Shown here: in pieces, positions 20,502 to 29,517 of the stretch
How positions within the stretch are numbered: position 1 is the stretch's first letter
Layout: each line of letters starts with the position of its first letter
Source of the DNA: Bacteroidota bacterium
Lineage (GTDB): Bacteria > Bacteroidota > Bacteroidia > AKYH767-A > OLB10
Length of the DNA stretch: 64,000 bases
Reading direction: 5' to 3'
Assembly (NCBI GenBank): GCA_016717325.1
Contig: JADKFV010000006.1
Coordinates: 1 to 64,000 of the forward strand
Notes under the pieces: model-generated
Told to the model about the DNA's origin: nothing
Databases searched by the model: none
What the model saw: the letters and a program-made list of their open reading frames with translations, nothing else
Translations under genes and position numbers: made by a program

Positions 20502-20516
20502 CATTGAAAACCTGTT

Positions 20517-20879
20517 GTGGCACAGCATAACATAACCGGTACGGAAGGCGAAAAAATTGCCGAGCAATTTTTATTGAATGCCCAATATGAAATTGTGGCA
20601 AAAAATTTCCGCTATCAAAAAGCGGAAGTCGATATAATAGCAAAGAAAGAATCGATACTTGTTTTTATTGAAGTTAAGACCCGCACTACTAATTACTTTG
20701 GCCAACCCTACGAACATGTTACCGACAAAAAACAACAACTGATGGCTTATGCCGCAAATGCTTTTATCGTAGCAAATAACTGGAAAGGGGAATCACGTTT
20801 CGATGTTATTTCAATTATAATAGAAAATAATAAAACCTATGTGGAGCATATTCCCGATGCATTTTACCCTTATGAATAA
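20517..20879 (+). CDS. yraN: YraN family protein (UPF0102)
   Basis: Small endonuclease-fold protein of 120 residues. The restriction-endonuclease-like core is plain: GEKIAEQFLLNAQYEIVAKN, then EVDIIAKKESILVFIEVKTR with the E-V-D...E-V-K active-site pattern, and a C-terminal FDVISIII strand. The usual start is GTG 20517, 15 bp after the peptidase stop. Family members are nearly universal in bacteria, and their physiological role is unsettled (linked to DNA repair or recombination by context). It is probably co-transcribed with the peptidase. Confidence 0.9.
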   Translation: MAQHNITGTEGEKIAEQFLLNAQYEIVAKNFRYQKAEVDIIAKKESILVFIEVKTRTTNYFGQPYEHVTDKKQQLMAYAANAFIVANNWKGESRFDVISIIIENNKTYVEHIPDAFYPYE

Positions 20880-20924
20880 TTGCAAATAATTTTTCTTGCT
20901 TGCACATAAGCCAACAGTCAATTA

Positions 20925-23474
20925 TTAAAAAGGATCGGTGTCGATAATCAACTCTTGCTTTTTCTTTTTGGGCTCGGGCGTTGTGTTTGCTTTAATAACA
21001 GTACTGTCTTTTTTAAACAAACCAAACTCTTTATTCAATATTACTTTGAGATTTTGTTTCTCTTGTTTGGCACTTTGTGCAATATGACTTTCTACTGCCT
21101 TGCGATCATACTTTACAACAGGGTTAGCAATTGGCCCTTTCATACTTACAAAAATATTCGGCTTGCCTAATCCATCTTCCACTATAATGCCAAATTCGGT
21201 ATTCAGGTTTTTTACTTTACGGCCAAGCACTTCTGATAATTGCATTTTTATTTTATAATCTATTTCATTGGTAAAAGTGTGTGTACCACTGGCATAAAGA
21301 TTCATGGCTGTGCTGCGTATTTCCATATTGGGAATAATAATTTTCCCGTCTTTTATTTCTATTTGATTTTCGAGTGTTTCAAATTTTATGTTTTTAAAAT
21401 CTGCCCCTTTAACATACTTCTTGAGTGCCTGCAAGGGTTCAAAATTATTAAGCTCACCATTGTTAATAGTTACATCGCTCACGGCCATAATTTTACTCAT
21501 GTTTATTTCGAGGTTGGGCGACCACCATGTAGATAATTGCACTGTTGCATCGGCTATACCATTCAGGTTATTATCGGTGATTACTTTTTGTCCAAAGTTG
21601 GCGGTTTGTGTAAATAATTGTTTGATGCTTATTTTATTTATACCTGCATCGCATGCAATAATAATGTGGTCGCTATTGGATGCATCTATTTTTCCTTCTA
21701 CCATCACCACACCACCGAATGCCTGCAGGCGAATATTTTGAGCAAAAATAATTTTGTCCATAAGGTCGATGTTGCCTACAACATTTTTGGCTGAAAATTT
21801 TTTATACGATACTTGTTTTATGCTCAGCATTAACGAACTCTCGACCCATGCAGGTAAATTAATTGCCGGCATTGCAGTATCACTTTTCACATCGGAATTT
21901 TCTGTAATAATAAACTCATCGAGGTTGAGCATATTGCAAGTTAACGATGACTGTATACTTATGTTTTTATTTTGAGTAAAAATGCATCCGGGAAAATTTT
22001 CGCAATATCCTTTAAAACTAAAGTCGCTATTTTCAGAATTAAACGAGCATTCCTCTATTTGCAAAGTGTTGTCGTTTAATAACAGCATGGCATTAATATT
22101 TTTCCATGAAGTGGTTGTGTTTGCAAATTGAAATGCTGCCTGCGATATTTCAATGTTGCCCGATGTATTATAGCTTGACTTATCATTTACAAAACCATCG
22201 AATTTTATTTTCGCCATTGCCTGTCCGGTTATTGATTGCACTGTGTCGATTGCAAACAAATCTTTTACCTGTGCTAAATCGAAACGCCCTTCAGCGTTGA
22301 AAATCAAGTGCGTATTATCGAAGCCTAAAATTTGCGCTTGTCCTTTGATGGGCGCATTATTCAACTTACACGAAAATTCTTTTATTGAAATGCAGTCATT
22401 GTTTTTTTTGCCTGCAAAATGGTTGGAGTATGCTCCCTTTAGTTTTATTTGTTGCAACCCTACTTTGGCATCGGTATTAAATACTGTTGCATCGGTTGCA
22501 TTGAAAGTACAATCGATATCGGGCTGTATACCTGCACCGGCATCGCCTGCAATTTTACAATCGAAAGTAACATTGCCTTCTGTATCATATTGCAAAAGCA
22601 TTGCACGTTGCGATGAGGGAACAAGTTTTAATAACGAAAGAAGGTTAGCGTTTTTACTATTGAACGATAACTGTATGCCTGTGCTTTTAGGTTTATTATC
22701 TATTTGCCCCTGCGTTTGCAAGGTCATATTTTCTGTCTCAATTTGAGAAGGTCGAATAATTATTTTATTGGCGTTTGAGGCTATTTCCATTTTGAGTTTT
22801 ATGCCTGCTTGCAAACTGTCTATATAATTATTGTTGTTCCATTGTATGGTGTAAATATTACTTTGCGTGTTGCCCTCAACAAATATTGTGTTGTTAGCAT
22901 AGCCAAGCGAGGCTTCGCCATTTTGCAACAGTAGCGCATATTTTTGCGATTGTTGTTTATCGTCATAATCATACAGCACATTGGTGAGTTGCAACGCTTT
23001 TATTTGTAAGCTAATATTGTCGTTACCGGCCGTATTTGTTTTTTTGGTAATGTCAAAATTGTGAACTCCGGCTTTATTTATTTTCATGTAAATACAGGCG
23101 TTCTTTATTTCGGCTGTGTGAATTTTATATTCACTGCCAAATAAATCGAACACATTGAACATGAGAAAAAATTGTTTTGCAAACGCCAATGTATCGGTGC
23201 TTGCAAATGGAGGTGTGCTGTGGATATATACATCAGTAAATTCAACAGAGGCTTTAGGGAATTTACTCAGCAGCGAAAAGTTTATGTTTTTAACTTCAAC
23301 TTTGGTGTTCAATTGCGAATTGATAGCGCCAACCACCGACTGCTTTATTTTATCTTCGAAAAAAAAAGTAATAACCACCGCTGCAAGTATAAAGGTTAGT
23401 ATAACCCCGCCAAGGGTATACAACGAATACTTTAACCAACGAAATTTATTGCCCGGAATATCTTGTTCGCTCAT
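20925..23474 (-). CDS. AsmA-like envelope protein
   Basis: An 849-residue protein with one N-terminal membrane anchor (LYTLGGVILTFILAAVVITF) and a long repetitive beta-rich periplasmic body. The opening INSQLNTKVEVKNINFSLLS and FPKASVEFTDVYIHSTPPF is the AsmA N-terminal signature; the C-terminal part (NLYASGTHTFTNEIDYKIKM) matches the AsmA_2 end domain. AsmA-like proteins belong to the bridge-like lipid-transfer group between inner and outer membrane. The C-terminal tail is charged (PEPKKKKQELIIDTDPF). It is downstream of the YeeE/YedE pair on the same strand (83 bp gap), but a sulfur-related role is not implied. Confidence 0.82.
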   Translation of the reverse strand: MSEQDIPGNKFRWLKYSLYTLGGVILTFILAAVVITFFFEDKIKQSVVGAINSQLNTKVEVKNINFSLLSKFPKASVEFTDVYIHSTPPFASTDTLAFAKQFFLMFNVFDLFGSEYKIHTAEIKNACIYMKINKAGVHNFDITKKTNTAGNDNISLQIKALQLTNVLYDYDDKQQSQKYALLLQNGEASLGYANNTIFVEGNTQSNIYTIQWNNNNYIDSLQAGIKLKMEIASNANKIIIRPSQIETENMTLQTQGQIDNKPKSTGIQLSFNSKNANLLSLLKLVPSSQRAMLLQYDTEGNVTFDCKIAGDAGAGIQPDIDCTFNATDATVFNTDAKVGLQQIKLKGAYSNHFAGKKNNDCISIKEFSCKLNNAPIKGQAQILGFDNTHLIFNAEGRFDLAQVKDLFAIDTVQSITGQAMAKIKFDGFVNDKSSYNTSGNIEISQAAFQFANTTTSWKNINAMLLLNDNTLQIEECSFNSENSDFSFKGYCENFPGCIFTQNKNISIQSSLTCNMLNLDEFIITENSDVKSDTAMPAINLPAWVESSLMLSIKQVSYKKFSAKNVVGNIDLMDKIIFAQNIRLQAFGGVVMVEGKIDASNSDHIIIACDAGINKISIKQLFTQTANFGQKVITDNNLNGIADATVQLSTWWSPNLEINMSKIMAVSDVTINNGELNNFEPLQALKKYVKGADFKNIKFETLENQIEIKDGKIIIPNMEIRSTAMNLYASGTHTFTNEIDYKIKMQLSEVLGRKVKNLNTEFGIIVEDGLGKPNIFVSMKGPIANPVVKYDRKAVESHIAQSAKQEKQNLKVILNKEFGLFKKDSTVIKANTTPEPKKKKQELIIDTDPF

Positions 23475-23557
23475 GTTGCATTATATGACGCAAATGTAAA
23501 TGAAAAATTGTGAGGCATTATAAATTGACCGATGCCATACAAATGCAATAAGAAACT

Positions 23558-24005
23558 TTAAAACAAAACTATTGAGAAAATGTAATGCCCTAATAAAAAG
23601 TATACCCATGTACCGGCAATGGCACTCAAAAGTGTTACTATAATAACTGATGTTCCTGATCCAATTTGTGCAAATAAAGGACCGGGACATGCGCCTGTAA
23701 CAGCCCACCCTAAGCCAAATAATAAGCCACCGTATATCTGACCTTTATTAAAAGTTTTTGCATGAAACTCTATGGTCTCACCATATATGGTTTTAATGTT
23801 GAATTTTTTTATCAGCCAAACCGATATCATTCCTACCACAACAGCACTGCCTATTACGCCATACATGTGAAAAGATTGTAAGCGAAACATTTCCTGTATA
23901 CGAAACCAACTTATAATTTCTGCCTTTGATAAAAATAATTCCAAACCCAACTCCACTAAAAATATTTAAGGCTATGATACCATTTATGTTGCAGGTGGCT
24001 TTCAT
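23558..24005 (-). CDS. DUF6691 / YeeE-YedE partner membrane protein (sulfur transport), frame-broken
   Basis: Second half of a two-gene YeeE/YedE-type transporter (PmpB-like). From ATG 24005 the protein reads ATCNINGIIALNIFSGVGFG; one missing T in the run at 23931-23935 (gene sense) breaks the frame, and restoring it gives FLSKAEIISWFRIQEMFRLQ followed by SFHMYGVIGSAVVVGMISVW, GGLLFGLGWAVTGACPGPLF and a last helix. GWAVTGACPGP carries the conserved Cys used by the family for sulfur-compound transfer. About 149 residues with four helices is normal. It sits directly after the YeeE gene at the end of the sulfur locus. Confidence 0.85.
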
Positions 24006-24073
24006 TCACACATTGTATCAATGAGCGAACTTCAAAATCCGTATTTTGATCTTTTACTGTAGTCATATTTTTT

Positions 24074-24636
24074 TTATAAAGAGAGAATAAAAGGTAAAAT
24101 TAAATTGGCCATAATAAAACCTCCGGCCATAAAACAGCATGTAGCAACCAATGAAGGCCATTGCAAAGAGGATAACCCCATAATGGCATGGCCACTGGTG
24201 CACCCACCGGCATATCGTGTTCCAAATCCAATCATAAAACCGCCAACAACCATCATTAAAAATCCTTTTAAGGTAAATAGTGCCGGCCAGTTTATAATAT
24301 CCACCGGCAATAAATTGCTGTAGTTTGTTATTCCATATTTAGCAAGTTCCGAAACCAATGCAGCATTTACTACAACAGGATTGGGATTTGCCAGTAAAGT
24401 TGCGGCAAGTATTCCACCTAAAACTATTCCGGCAACAAAAATAAATTCCAAATTTCTTTTTTCCAATCATATTTAAAGAATGCAATATTTGCAGGCATAC
24501 ACGCAGCACATATGTGACGCAAAGAGGAGCTAATGCCAAAAGTTTTGTTACCCATAATTAGTAAAGTTGGGACTACTAACCCAATTAGTGGCCCGGCTAC
24601 ATACCAGGGCCATGGTTGCTTAATCAAATCTATCAT
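24074..24636 (-). CDS. YeeE/YedE family sulfur-compound transporter (PmpA-like), frame-broken
   Basis: Inner-membrane protein thought to move thiosulfate or related sulfane sulfur. ATG 24636 starts IDLIKQPWPWYVAGPLIGLV; GISSSLRHICAACMPANIAF has the conserved Cys pair; after a six-T run at 24457-24462 that should be seven, the frame continues KKRNLEFIFVAGIVLGGILA and TRYAGGCTSGHAIMGLSSLQ, the second conserved GGCTSGH Cys motif. The repaired length is about 187 residues, the usual short form, paired with DUF6691. It lies 2 bp after the methyltransferase stop, so the two are surely in one transcript. In Proteobacteria the same pair lies with the persulfide dioxygenase Blh and regulator BigR. Confidence 0.87.
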
Positions 24637-24638
24637 AT

Positions 24639-25235
24639 TTATTTTTTCAATTGTATTTCAAACCATAACTCGGTATTGGCACGCGCATCAATGGAGTTGA
24701 TGCAAGTTTCCATTTTCATAATATTAAAAACCGGAGCAATAACATTTTTATACTCCTCTTTGCTTCCACCAAAAGGAGGACCGCCATCAAACGAACGGTT
24801 AAATAACACACCGGCTAAAACACCATTGTCATTTAAAAGTTCTCTCATTTTGTATACATAGTTTTTCCGCAAAGAAGGCGGTAAAGCACAGAAAAAAGTT
24901 TGTTCAATAATGTAATCGTATTTAGCATGATGGTCGAAAAAATCGCCAAGCACAATTTTAATATTTGAATTGCCGGCAAATTTATTCTGTAATTTTTCCA
25001 CCAACAATGGCGCTATGTCTATGAGTGTAATGTTTGTAAATCCTTTTGATAAAAGATATTCGGCTTCATAACAATTACCACAACCGGGAATCAAAATTGC
25101 AGCATTTCTATTTTCTATAGTATCTATAAAAGATTTTAATGGTGGCGATACTTCGCCAATATCCCATCCGGTAGGTTTGGTTTCATATCTTGTATTCCAG
25201 TAATTTTTATCGAGGCTGTTTTCTTCGTTGGGCAT
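24639..25235 (-). CDS. TPMT-family SAM-dependent methyltransferase
   Basis: A 198-residue class I methyltransferase of the thiopurine S-methyltransferase type. NYWNTRYETKPTGWDIGEVS and PPLKSFID are the TPMT opening; the SAM-binding loop is ILIPGCGNCYEAEYLLSKGF, followed by LIDIAPLLVEKL and GDFFDHHAKYDYIIEQTFFC, then PPFGGSKEEY. TPMT enzymes methylate thiols and related soft nucleophiles, so within this sulfur locus S-methylation of sulfide or small thiols is a reasonable inference, not a demonstrated activity. It is followed after 2 bp by YeeE. Confidence 0.85.
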   Translation of the reverse strand: MPNEENSLDKNYWNTRYETKPTGWDIGEVSPPLKSFIDTIENRNAAILIPGCGNCYEAEYLLSKGFTNITLIDIAPLLVEKLQNKFAGNSNIKIVLGDFFDHHAKYDYIIEQTFFCALPPSLRKNYVYKMRELLNDNGVLAGVLFNRSFDGGPPFGGSKEEYKNVIAPVFNIMKMETCINSIDARANTELWFEIQLKK

Positions 25236-25279
25236 ATGATGTTGTAAAGAGTTAAAAATGTTTTTTCTGTCATACTCTA

Positions 25280-26890
25280 TTATTCAGCTACTATAATTTG
25301 TTGAGCCGATGATAAATCACCATCGGTAAGAGTCACCCAATATACACCACCAATAGTAAGGTCTTTAATTTTATACTCAATAATATTTTCGCCCTTAGTT
25401 GTTTGCAATAAATTTTCATTCACAACTTCTTTACCATTAGCATCCGTAATAAGCAGATGCACAGGCTTTGCTTTTTTCAATGAAAACTTTATAAAGAAAT
25501 AACCATCATTAGGATTGGGATACACTTGCAATTGCAAGCCGTTATTGCTTTGATGGTTGAGTTGGCTTATACCGGCAGAATTGTTTTTTATAACAAGCAC
25601 CTTAAATAGTTGATTACTCGCACTGCTTTCAATTCCTGTATTAATCCAAAAAATGTTTGCAGCTGTACTATTTATACCGCCAAAAATATATCCAACATGA
25701 GTGGTGTCGGCAATTAAGCTATCGTATTTTATTACTCCATTTTTAAATGTTGCAATATTTTCGTTGGCAATAAATTCCGAACCACTACCAAGCAACGCAG
25801 GCATCTCAACATTAAGTTTGTACTCGGTCATGTTTCCGCTATTATCTCTTTTTACATTAGCAATGGTTTTTACAAAAGGCACATTATTGTCCTGCACCAA
25901 CACTCCTGCACTATCATAGTATTGTGCTATGCCACCAAAAAAAACATTGTTCATTTCGTTAGCACTTTGACTATACAACGGCAAAACGGCACAATGGTAA
26001 TGATTGTAATACTGCGCAAAAGAATTATTAATGCTGTAACTGTTACTATCAATATTCACCGCATTGAGATAAGGAATATCGGCAGCGATTTGAAAAACTC
26101 CCGAAAAAACGGTTAGCCCTTCGTTACCATTTTGCAAAATTTGCTCTACCACATTATAGTCTCTTCTATGAAATGCGAGGCTATCGGTAATTGTCTGGTA
26201 ATTTGAAATAGTTAAAGAAACACCATTATCAATGAGCGTAAATTTTCTAATTTGATTGGTGTATTGCTGAAAGAATCCCGGGCCATGATTTGGACCCATA
26301 GGATTATATCTCCCAATAAAATTTTGCCCTCCAACGAGGTAATAAGTATCGTTTATTTTATTCAGATGACCACCAGTTACTGCAAAATTTGTATCGGCAT
26401 ATTGCCTGAAATAGGATGTAAAGGATTGATTGCTTGTTATAGCATTGATAACATTTGGCACATCAACAGCACATAACTTACTATAAGTAATGTGGTCGTT
26501 CATAGTTGCACTGTAACCATAGCCACCAATCAAGTATAAATAGTTTCCATCCTGGTGAAACTCCATATTTGTTGAACTTAGTTGTTCTTGTAAATCAACA
26601 GAAAGCGAACTAAGCGGGGCCGTCCATTTTTGCATAGTTACAGGATCTACCACAGTGAGGTCGGTATTTAAACCGGAAGCATCGAATGCTGCAAACGGTT
26701 GCCTTTGATGCAAACCATCTTTTCGTCCGCCAATTATTAACCACTTACCGGCAGCCTGCCCATATGCATAAGATTGAATACCATCAAGCGCTGCAATATT
26801 TACCGGTTCGAGGGCAATGGTGAACGAAGAATTTTGTGCAAAAACAAAATTGCTTATCAGAATAAGTATTGTCCCAAAAAAAATTTTCAT
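25280..26890 (-). CDS. T9SS-exported kelch-like beta-propeller protein
   Basis: A 536-residue secreted protein. A signal peptide (FGTILILISNFVFAQ) is followed by kelch-type blades with paired glycines (AAGKWLIIGGRKDG, NYLYLIGGYGYSATMNDH, DTYYLVGGQNFIGRYNPMGP, HVGYIFGGINSTAANIFW) and, from about residue 455, a type-A sorting domain (LQVYPNPNDGYFFIKFSL ... VYWVTLTDGDLSSAQQIIV). It is therefore expected on the cell surface or outside. The gene begins 3 bp after the thioredoxin stop and lies between clear sulfur genes, so it is probably co-transcribed with them; its own function is unknown. Confidence 0.85.
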   Translation of the reverse strand: MKIFFGTILILISNFVFAQNSSFTIALEPVNIAALDGIQSYAYGQAAGKWLIIGGRKDGLHQRQPFAAFDASGLNTDLTVVDPVTMQKWTAPLSSLSVDLQEQLSSTNMEFHQDGNYLYLIGGYGYSATMNDHITYSKLCAVDVPNVINAITSNQSFTSYFRQYADTNFAVTGGHLNKINDTYYLVGGQNFIGRYNPMGPNHGPGFFQQYTNQIRKFTLIDNGVSLTISNYQTITDSLAFHRRDYNVVEQILQNGNEGLTVFSGVFQIAADIPYLNAVNIDSNSYSINNSFAQYYNHYHCAVLPLYSQSANEMNNVFFGGIAQYYDSAGVLVQDNNVPFVKTIANVKRDNSGNMTEYKLNVEMPALLGSGSEFIANENIATFKNGVIKYDSLIADTTHVGYIFGGINSTAANIFWINTGIESSASNQLFKVLVIKNNSAGISQLNHQSNNGLQLQVYPNPNDGYFFIKFSLKKAKPVHLLITDANGKEVVNENLLQTTKGENIIEYKIKDLTIGGVYWVTLTDGDLSSAQQIIVAE

Positions 26891-26893
26891 CTC

Positions 26894-27187
26894 TTAACTA
26901 TTCTTATTAATAATATCAATTATCACATTTGGTTGCACTACACCACTTTGTCGCCAAAGCTGCTTGCCGTTTTTAAATAGCATGAGCGTAGGTACTCCCT
27001 GTATTTGATAATTGCTTGCGGTTTGTTGATTTTTATCGACATCAATTTTTATAATTTTTGCTGTATCACCTATGGTGTCTTTTACTTGTTTTAAAATGGG
27101 TGCCATGGTTTTGCACGGACCACACCATTCGGCAAAAAAATCGATGAGTACCGGTTTGTCCGATTGTATAATTTGGTTGAATGTCAT
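26894..27187 (-). CDS. trxA: Thioredoxin
   Basis: Cytoplasmic thiol-disulfide oxidoreductase of 97 residues. Active site WCGPC at 21-25 within VLIDFFAEWCGPCKTMAPIL; cis-Pro loop IQGVPTLMLFKNGK; no signal peptide. Its ATG overlaps the stop of the preceding DUF6132 gene by ATGA, indicating translational coupling. In this locus it probably reduces persulfide intermediates or the peroxiredoxin and rhodanese cysteines. Confidence 0.92.
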   Translation of the reverse strand: MTFNQIIQSDKPVLIDFFAEWCGPCKTMAPILKQVKDTIGDTAKIIKIDVDKNQQTASNYQIQGVPTLMLFKNGKQLWRQSGVVQPNVIIDIINKNS

Positions 27188-27414
27188 TGCTGTTCAGTAT
27201 TATTTTGTTTTATGTTTTTTATTTCTTCGTGTTTAAACATGCTAAATAACAGAGCACCTAATAAGGCACCATATAGTGTGCTGTTAATTGGCTTCGATGT
27301 AATCATACACGTGCCCGAATCGCAACCAACTTGCTGCCAATAAAAATATCCGGCAATAGCACCAACGATAGCTCCAATTATATACAGCAGTTGATCACTA
27401 AACCACTTCTTCAT
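27184..27414 (-). CDS. DUF6132 small membrane protein
   Basis: A 76-residue protein with two membrane helices (LLYIIGAIVGAIAGYFYWQQ and NSTLYGALLGALLFSMF) separated by VGCDSGTCMITSKP, whose two Cys and ITS-x-P pattern mark DUF6132. ATG 27414 is chosen over longer in-frame starts because they only read into the upstream gene. It overlaps the upstream membrane gene by 17 bp and the thioredoxin gene by 4 bp. Members often accompany thioredoxin and rhodanese genes; function unproven. Confidence 0.8.
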   Translation of the reverse strand: MKKWFSDQLLYIIGAIVGAIAGYFYWQQVGCDSGTCMITSKPINSTLYGALLGALLFSMFKHEEIKNIKQNNTEQQ

Positions 27415-27634
27415 AGATAACATCATCTTGAGGTGTTTTATTTTTTTTTGTTGGAATATAACATGCATTATTACAGCAACCCAAATTGAAAATTGCCATA
27501 AGAATAAATAAAAGCCCGCCAACACCGAACAGAAAATCGCGTTCGATGAGTGCTTGAATTAAGACGATAGACCCAAGAATGAATTGCAGCACACGCATAA
27601 AATTCCACTTGATAAATATGGTTGAAGCTTTCAT
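27398..27634 (-). CDS. Small YgaP-type/DUF2892-like membrane protein
   Basis: About 78 residues from ATG 27634 (KASTIFIKWNFMRVLQFILG); an upstream in-frame ATG at 27667 lies inside the rhodanese gene and is less likely. Two hydrophobic helices (VLQFILGSIVLIQALIERDF and GVGGLLFILMAIFNLGCC) lead to a Cys-rich GCCNNACY segment and a charged tail. This resembles the transmembrane part found fused or next to rhodaneses (YgaP/DUF2892 type). It starts 2 bp after the rhodanese stop and probably holds that enzyme at the membrane; the pairing is inference. Confidence 0.68.
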   Translation of the reverse strand: MKASTIFIKWNFMRVLQFILGSIVLIQALIERDFLFGVGGLLFILMAIFNLGCCNNACYIPTKKNKTPQDDVIYEEVV

Positions 27635-27636
27635 TT

Positions 27637-27951
27637 TTAAGATAGTAATTTTGCCACGTTTTGCCATGTGCCACCATTAGTGACATTGGTAATTCCATAT
27701 TGATTTAAAATAGATTTTGCCTGCTCACTACGCATACCACTTCGGCAAAAAACAACTACTTGTTCTTTGTTTTTAAACTTGGCTAGTTGATTAGTCAATT
27801 TATCCAAAGGAATATTAACCGCACCTTTTACACTACCTTGAGCAAACTCGCTCTCGCTGCGCACGTCTACTAAATATGCGCCATTATTAACCATTGTTGA
27901 CAACACATCATTATTGCTGCCACCACCAAATAAATTACTAAAAAACCCCAT
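27637..27951 (-). CDS. Single-domain rhodanese sulfurtransferase
   Basis: A 104-residue rhodanese. DVLSTMVNNGAYLVDVRSES and VKGAVNIPLDKL are the CH2A-type strands and loop; the active-site loop is VVVFCRSGMRSEQA with persulfide-carrying Cys69; GTWQNVAKLL ends the domain. It has a short Gly-rich lead (FFSNLFGGGSNN) and no signal peptide, so it is cytoplasmic. It follows the persulfide dioxygenase gene and would move sulfane sulfur between glutathione- or protein-bound persulfide and acceptors. Confidence 0.92.
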   Translation of the reverse strand: MGFFSNLFGGGSNNDVLSTMVNNGAYLVDVRSESEFAQGSVKGAVNIPLDKLTNQLAKFKNKEQVVVFCRSGMRSEQAKSILNQYGITNVTNGGTWQNVAKLLS

Positions 27952-28002
27952 GTTGTTTGTATGTATTACAAGTTGAAATTATAACTAATGTATCAGTACT
28001 TT

Positions 28003-29418
28003 TTATTTTAATATTTTCGATTGACAAATAAAATCGGTTTTAGGAAGTGATGTTTTTGAAATTGCATTAAACCCTCCCTCCACTTCGGTAAAATTTCGAT
28101 ATCCACGAGCTTGCAAAATGGATGCTGCAATCATGCTTCTGTATCCTCCGGCACAATGCATAAAAAAATGTTCATCCGGATTTATATCTTTCACCCAATC
28201 ATTGATGTAAGCTAATGGTTTGCTATAAGCATCTTCAATATGTTCGGCAGCATACTCACTTTCTTTTCTAACATCTATAATTTTGCTCTCGCCAATTTTT
28301 ACTTCGTTGGCAAACTGCTCCGCAGTAATTCGATTTACGCTGTCCACTTCTTCGCCATTATTTTTCCATGCTTCGAAGCCACCTTTCAAATGGCCGAGAA
28401 TATTATCGAAACCCACACGGCTTAATCGTGTTACAGATTCTTCTTCGCTGCCTTGATTTGTTATTAAAACAATAGGCTGCTTTACATCGGCTATCAAAGC
28501 ACCAACCCATGGAGCAAAGTCTCCATCGATACCAATGTTTATAGATTGAGGAATAAAACCTTTGGCAAAATCTTTATTGGTTCGTGTATCAAGAATTAAT
28601 GCGCCTGCAGTTTCCACTACCGTTTCGAACTCATCAACCGATAAGGCTTTCATACCCTGATTAAAAACTTTATCGAAACTTTCGTAGCCGGTTTTATTCA
28701 TTGCTACGTTCATTCCAAAGTAGGCTGGTGGTGGCAACAATCCATCGGTAACTTCTTTCACAAATTCCGCTTCTGTCATGTTTGTCCTTAAAGCATAATT
28801 AAACTGCTTTTGATTACCTATTGTTGAAACAGTTTCTTTACTCATATTTTTTCCGCATGCGCTGCCGGCACCATGTGCAGGATAAACAATCACCGCATCG
28901 GGCAAGGTCATTACCTTATCGCGTAGCGAATGAAAAAGTGTGGCAGCCAACTGTTCTTGCGTCATTGATGCAGCTTTTTGTGCAAGGTCGGGCCGACCCA
29001 CATCGCCAATAAATAAAGTATCGCCACTAAATAATGCATGCTCTTTTCCGTTTTCATCTATCAACAGGTAGCAACTGCTTTCCATGGTATGACCAGGAGT
29101 ATGCAATACTTTTATTTTTATAGTACCTACTTCAAACACCTGATTATCGGTTGCAATAATTGAATCGAATGTTGGGTTTGCAGTAGGTCCATACACAATC
29201 TTTGCAGCTGTCTTTTTGCTCAAATCTAAATGGCCACTTACAAAGTCGGCATGAAAATGAGTTTCAAAAATATACTTCAACTTAACACCATCGCGTGTTA
29301 AACGATCGAGATAAGGTTGCACTTCGCGCAAGGGATCGATGATTGCTGCTTCGCCATTTGAAGTAATGTAGTAGGCACCTTGTGCCAAACATCCTGTATA
29401 AATTTGTTCTATCTGCAT
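28003..29418 (-). CDS. Persulfide-dioxygenase-like MBL hydrolase fused to two rhodanese domains
   Basis: A 471-residue protein. Residues 1-245 form an ETHE1/Blh-type metallo-beta-lactamase domain: HFHAD with His54, His56 and Asp58, His63, HTPGH with His110, and SGDTLFIGDVGRPDL with Asp133. The family oxidises low-molecular-weight persulfides to sulfite with O2 at a mononuclear iron. A first rhodanese domain (about 255-355) has ITNQGSEEES where the catalytic Cys loop should be, so it is inactive or structural. A second (about 365-460) has HCAGGYRS with Cys422. The layout resembles CstB-type enzymes that couple persulfide oxidation to thiosulfate. A -7-like promoter and an inverted repeat lie upstream. 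Confidence 0.92.
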   Translation of the reverse strand: MQIEQIYTGCLAQGAYYITSNGEAAIIDPLREVQPYLDRLTRDGVKLKYIFETHFHADFVSGHLDLSKKTAAKIVYGPTANPTFDSIIATDNQVFEVGTIKIKVLHTPGHTMESSCYLLIDENGKEHALFSGDTLFIGDVGRPDLAQKAASMTQEQLAATLFHSLRDKVMTLPDAVIVYPAHGAGSACGKNMSKETVSTIGNQKQFNYALRTNMTEAEFVKEVTDGLLPPPAYFGMNVAMNKTGYESFDKVFNQGMKALSVDEFETVVETAGALILDTRTNKDFAKGFIPQSINIGIDGDFAPWVGALIADVKQPIVLITNQGSEEESVTRLSRVGFDNILGHLKGGFEAWKNNGEEVDSVNRITAEQFANEVKIGESKIIDVRKESEYAAEHIEDAYSKPLAYINDWVKDINPDEHFFMHCAGGYRSMIAASILQARGYRNFTEVEGGFNAISKTSLPKTDFICQSKILK

Positions 29419-29456
29419 ATTTTGTTTTGTTTATAATTTATTTCTATTTGAGGGTG

Positions 29457-29507
29457 CAAAGTTAATTTAATACTACGCTTTTATGTTTAATAAATGTCAC
29501 ATAAACA
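29457..29507 (-). promoter_or_regulatory. Promoter and candidate Crp/Fnr-type operator for the persulfide dioxygenase gene
   Basis: On the minus strand TAACTTTG (29464-29457) fits the TAnnTTTG -7 element, about 40 bp ahead of the ATG. Just upstream, TGTTTA (29484-29489) and TAAACA (29502-29507) form a 6-bp inverted repeat with a 12-bp spacer, centred roughly 45 bp before the expected start of transcription. That is close to where a class II activator would sit. A Crp/Fnr protein is encoded 7.3 kb upstream. The link is inference. Confidence 0.35.
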
Positions 29508-29517
29508 GCAAGTCGTA

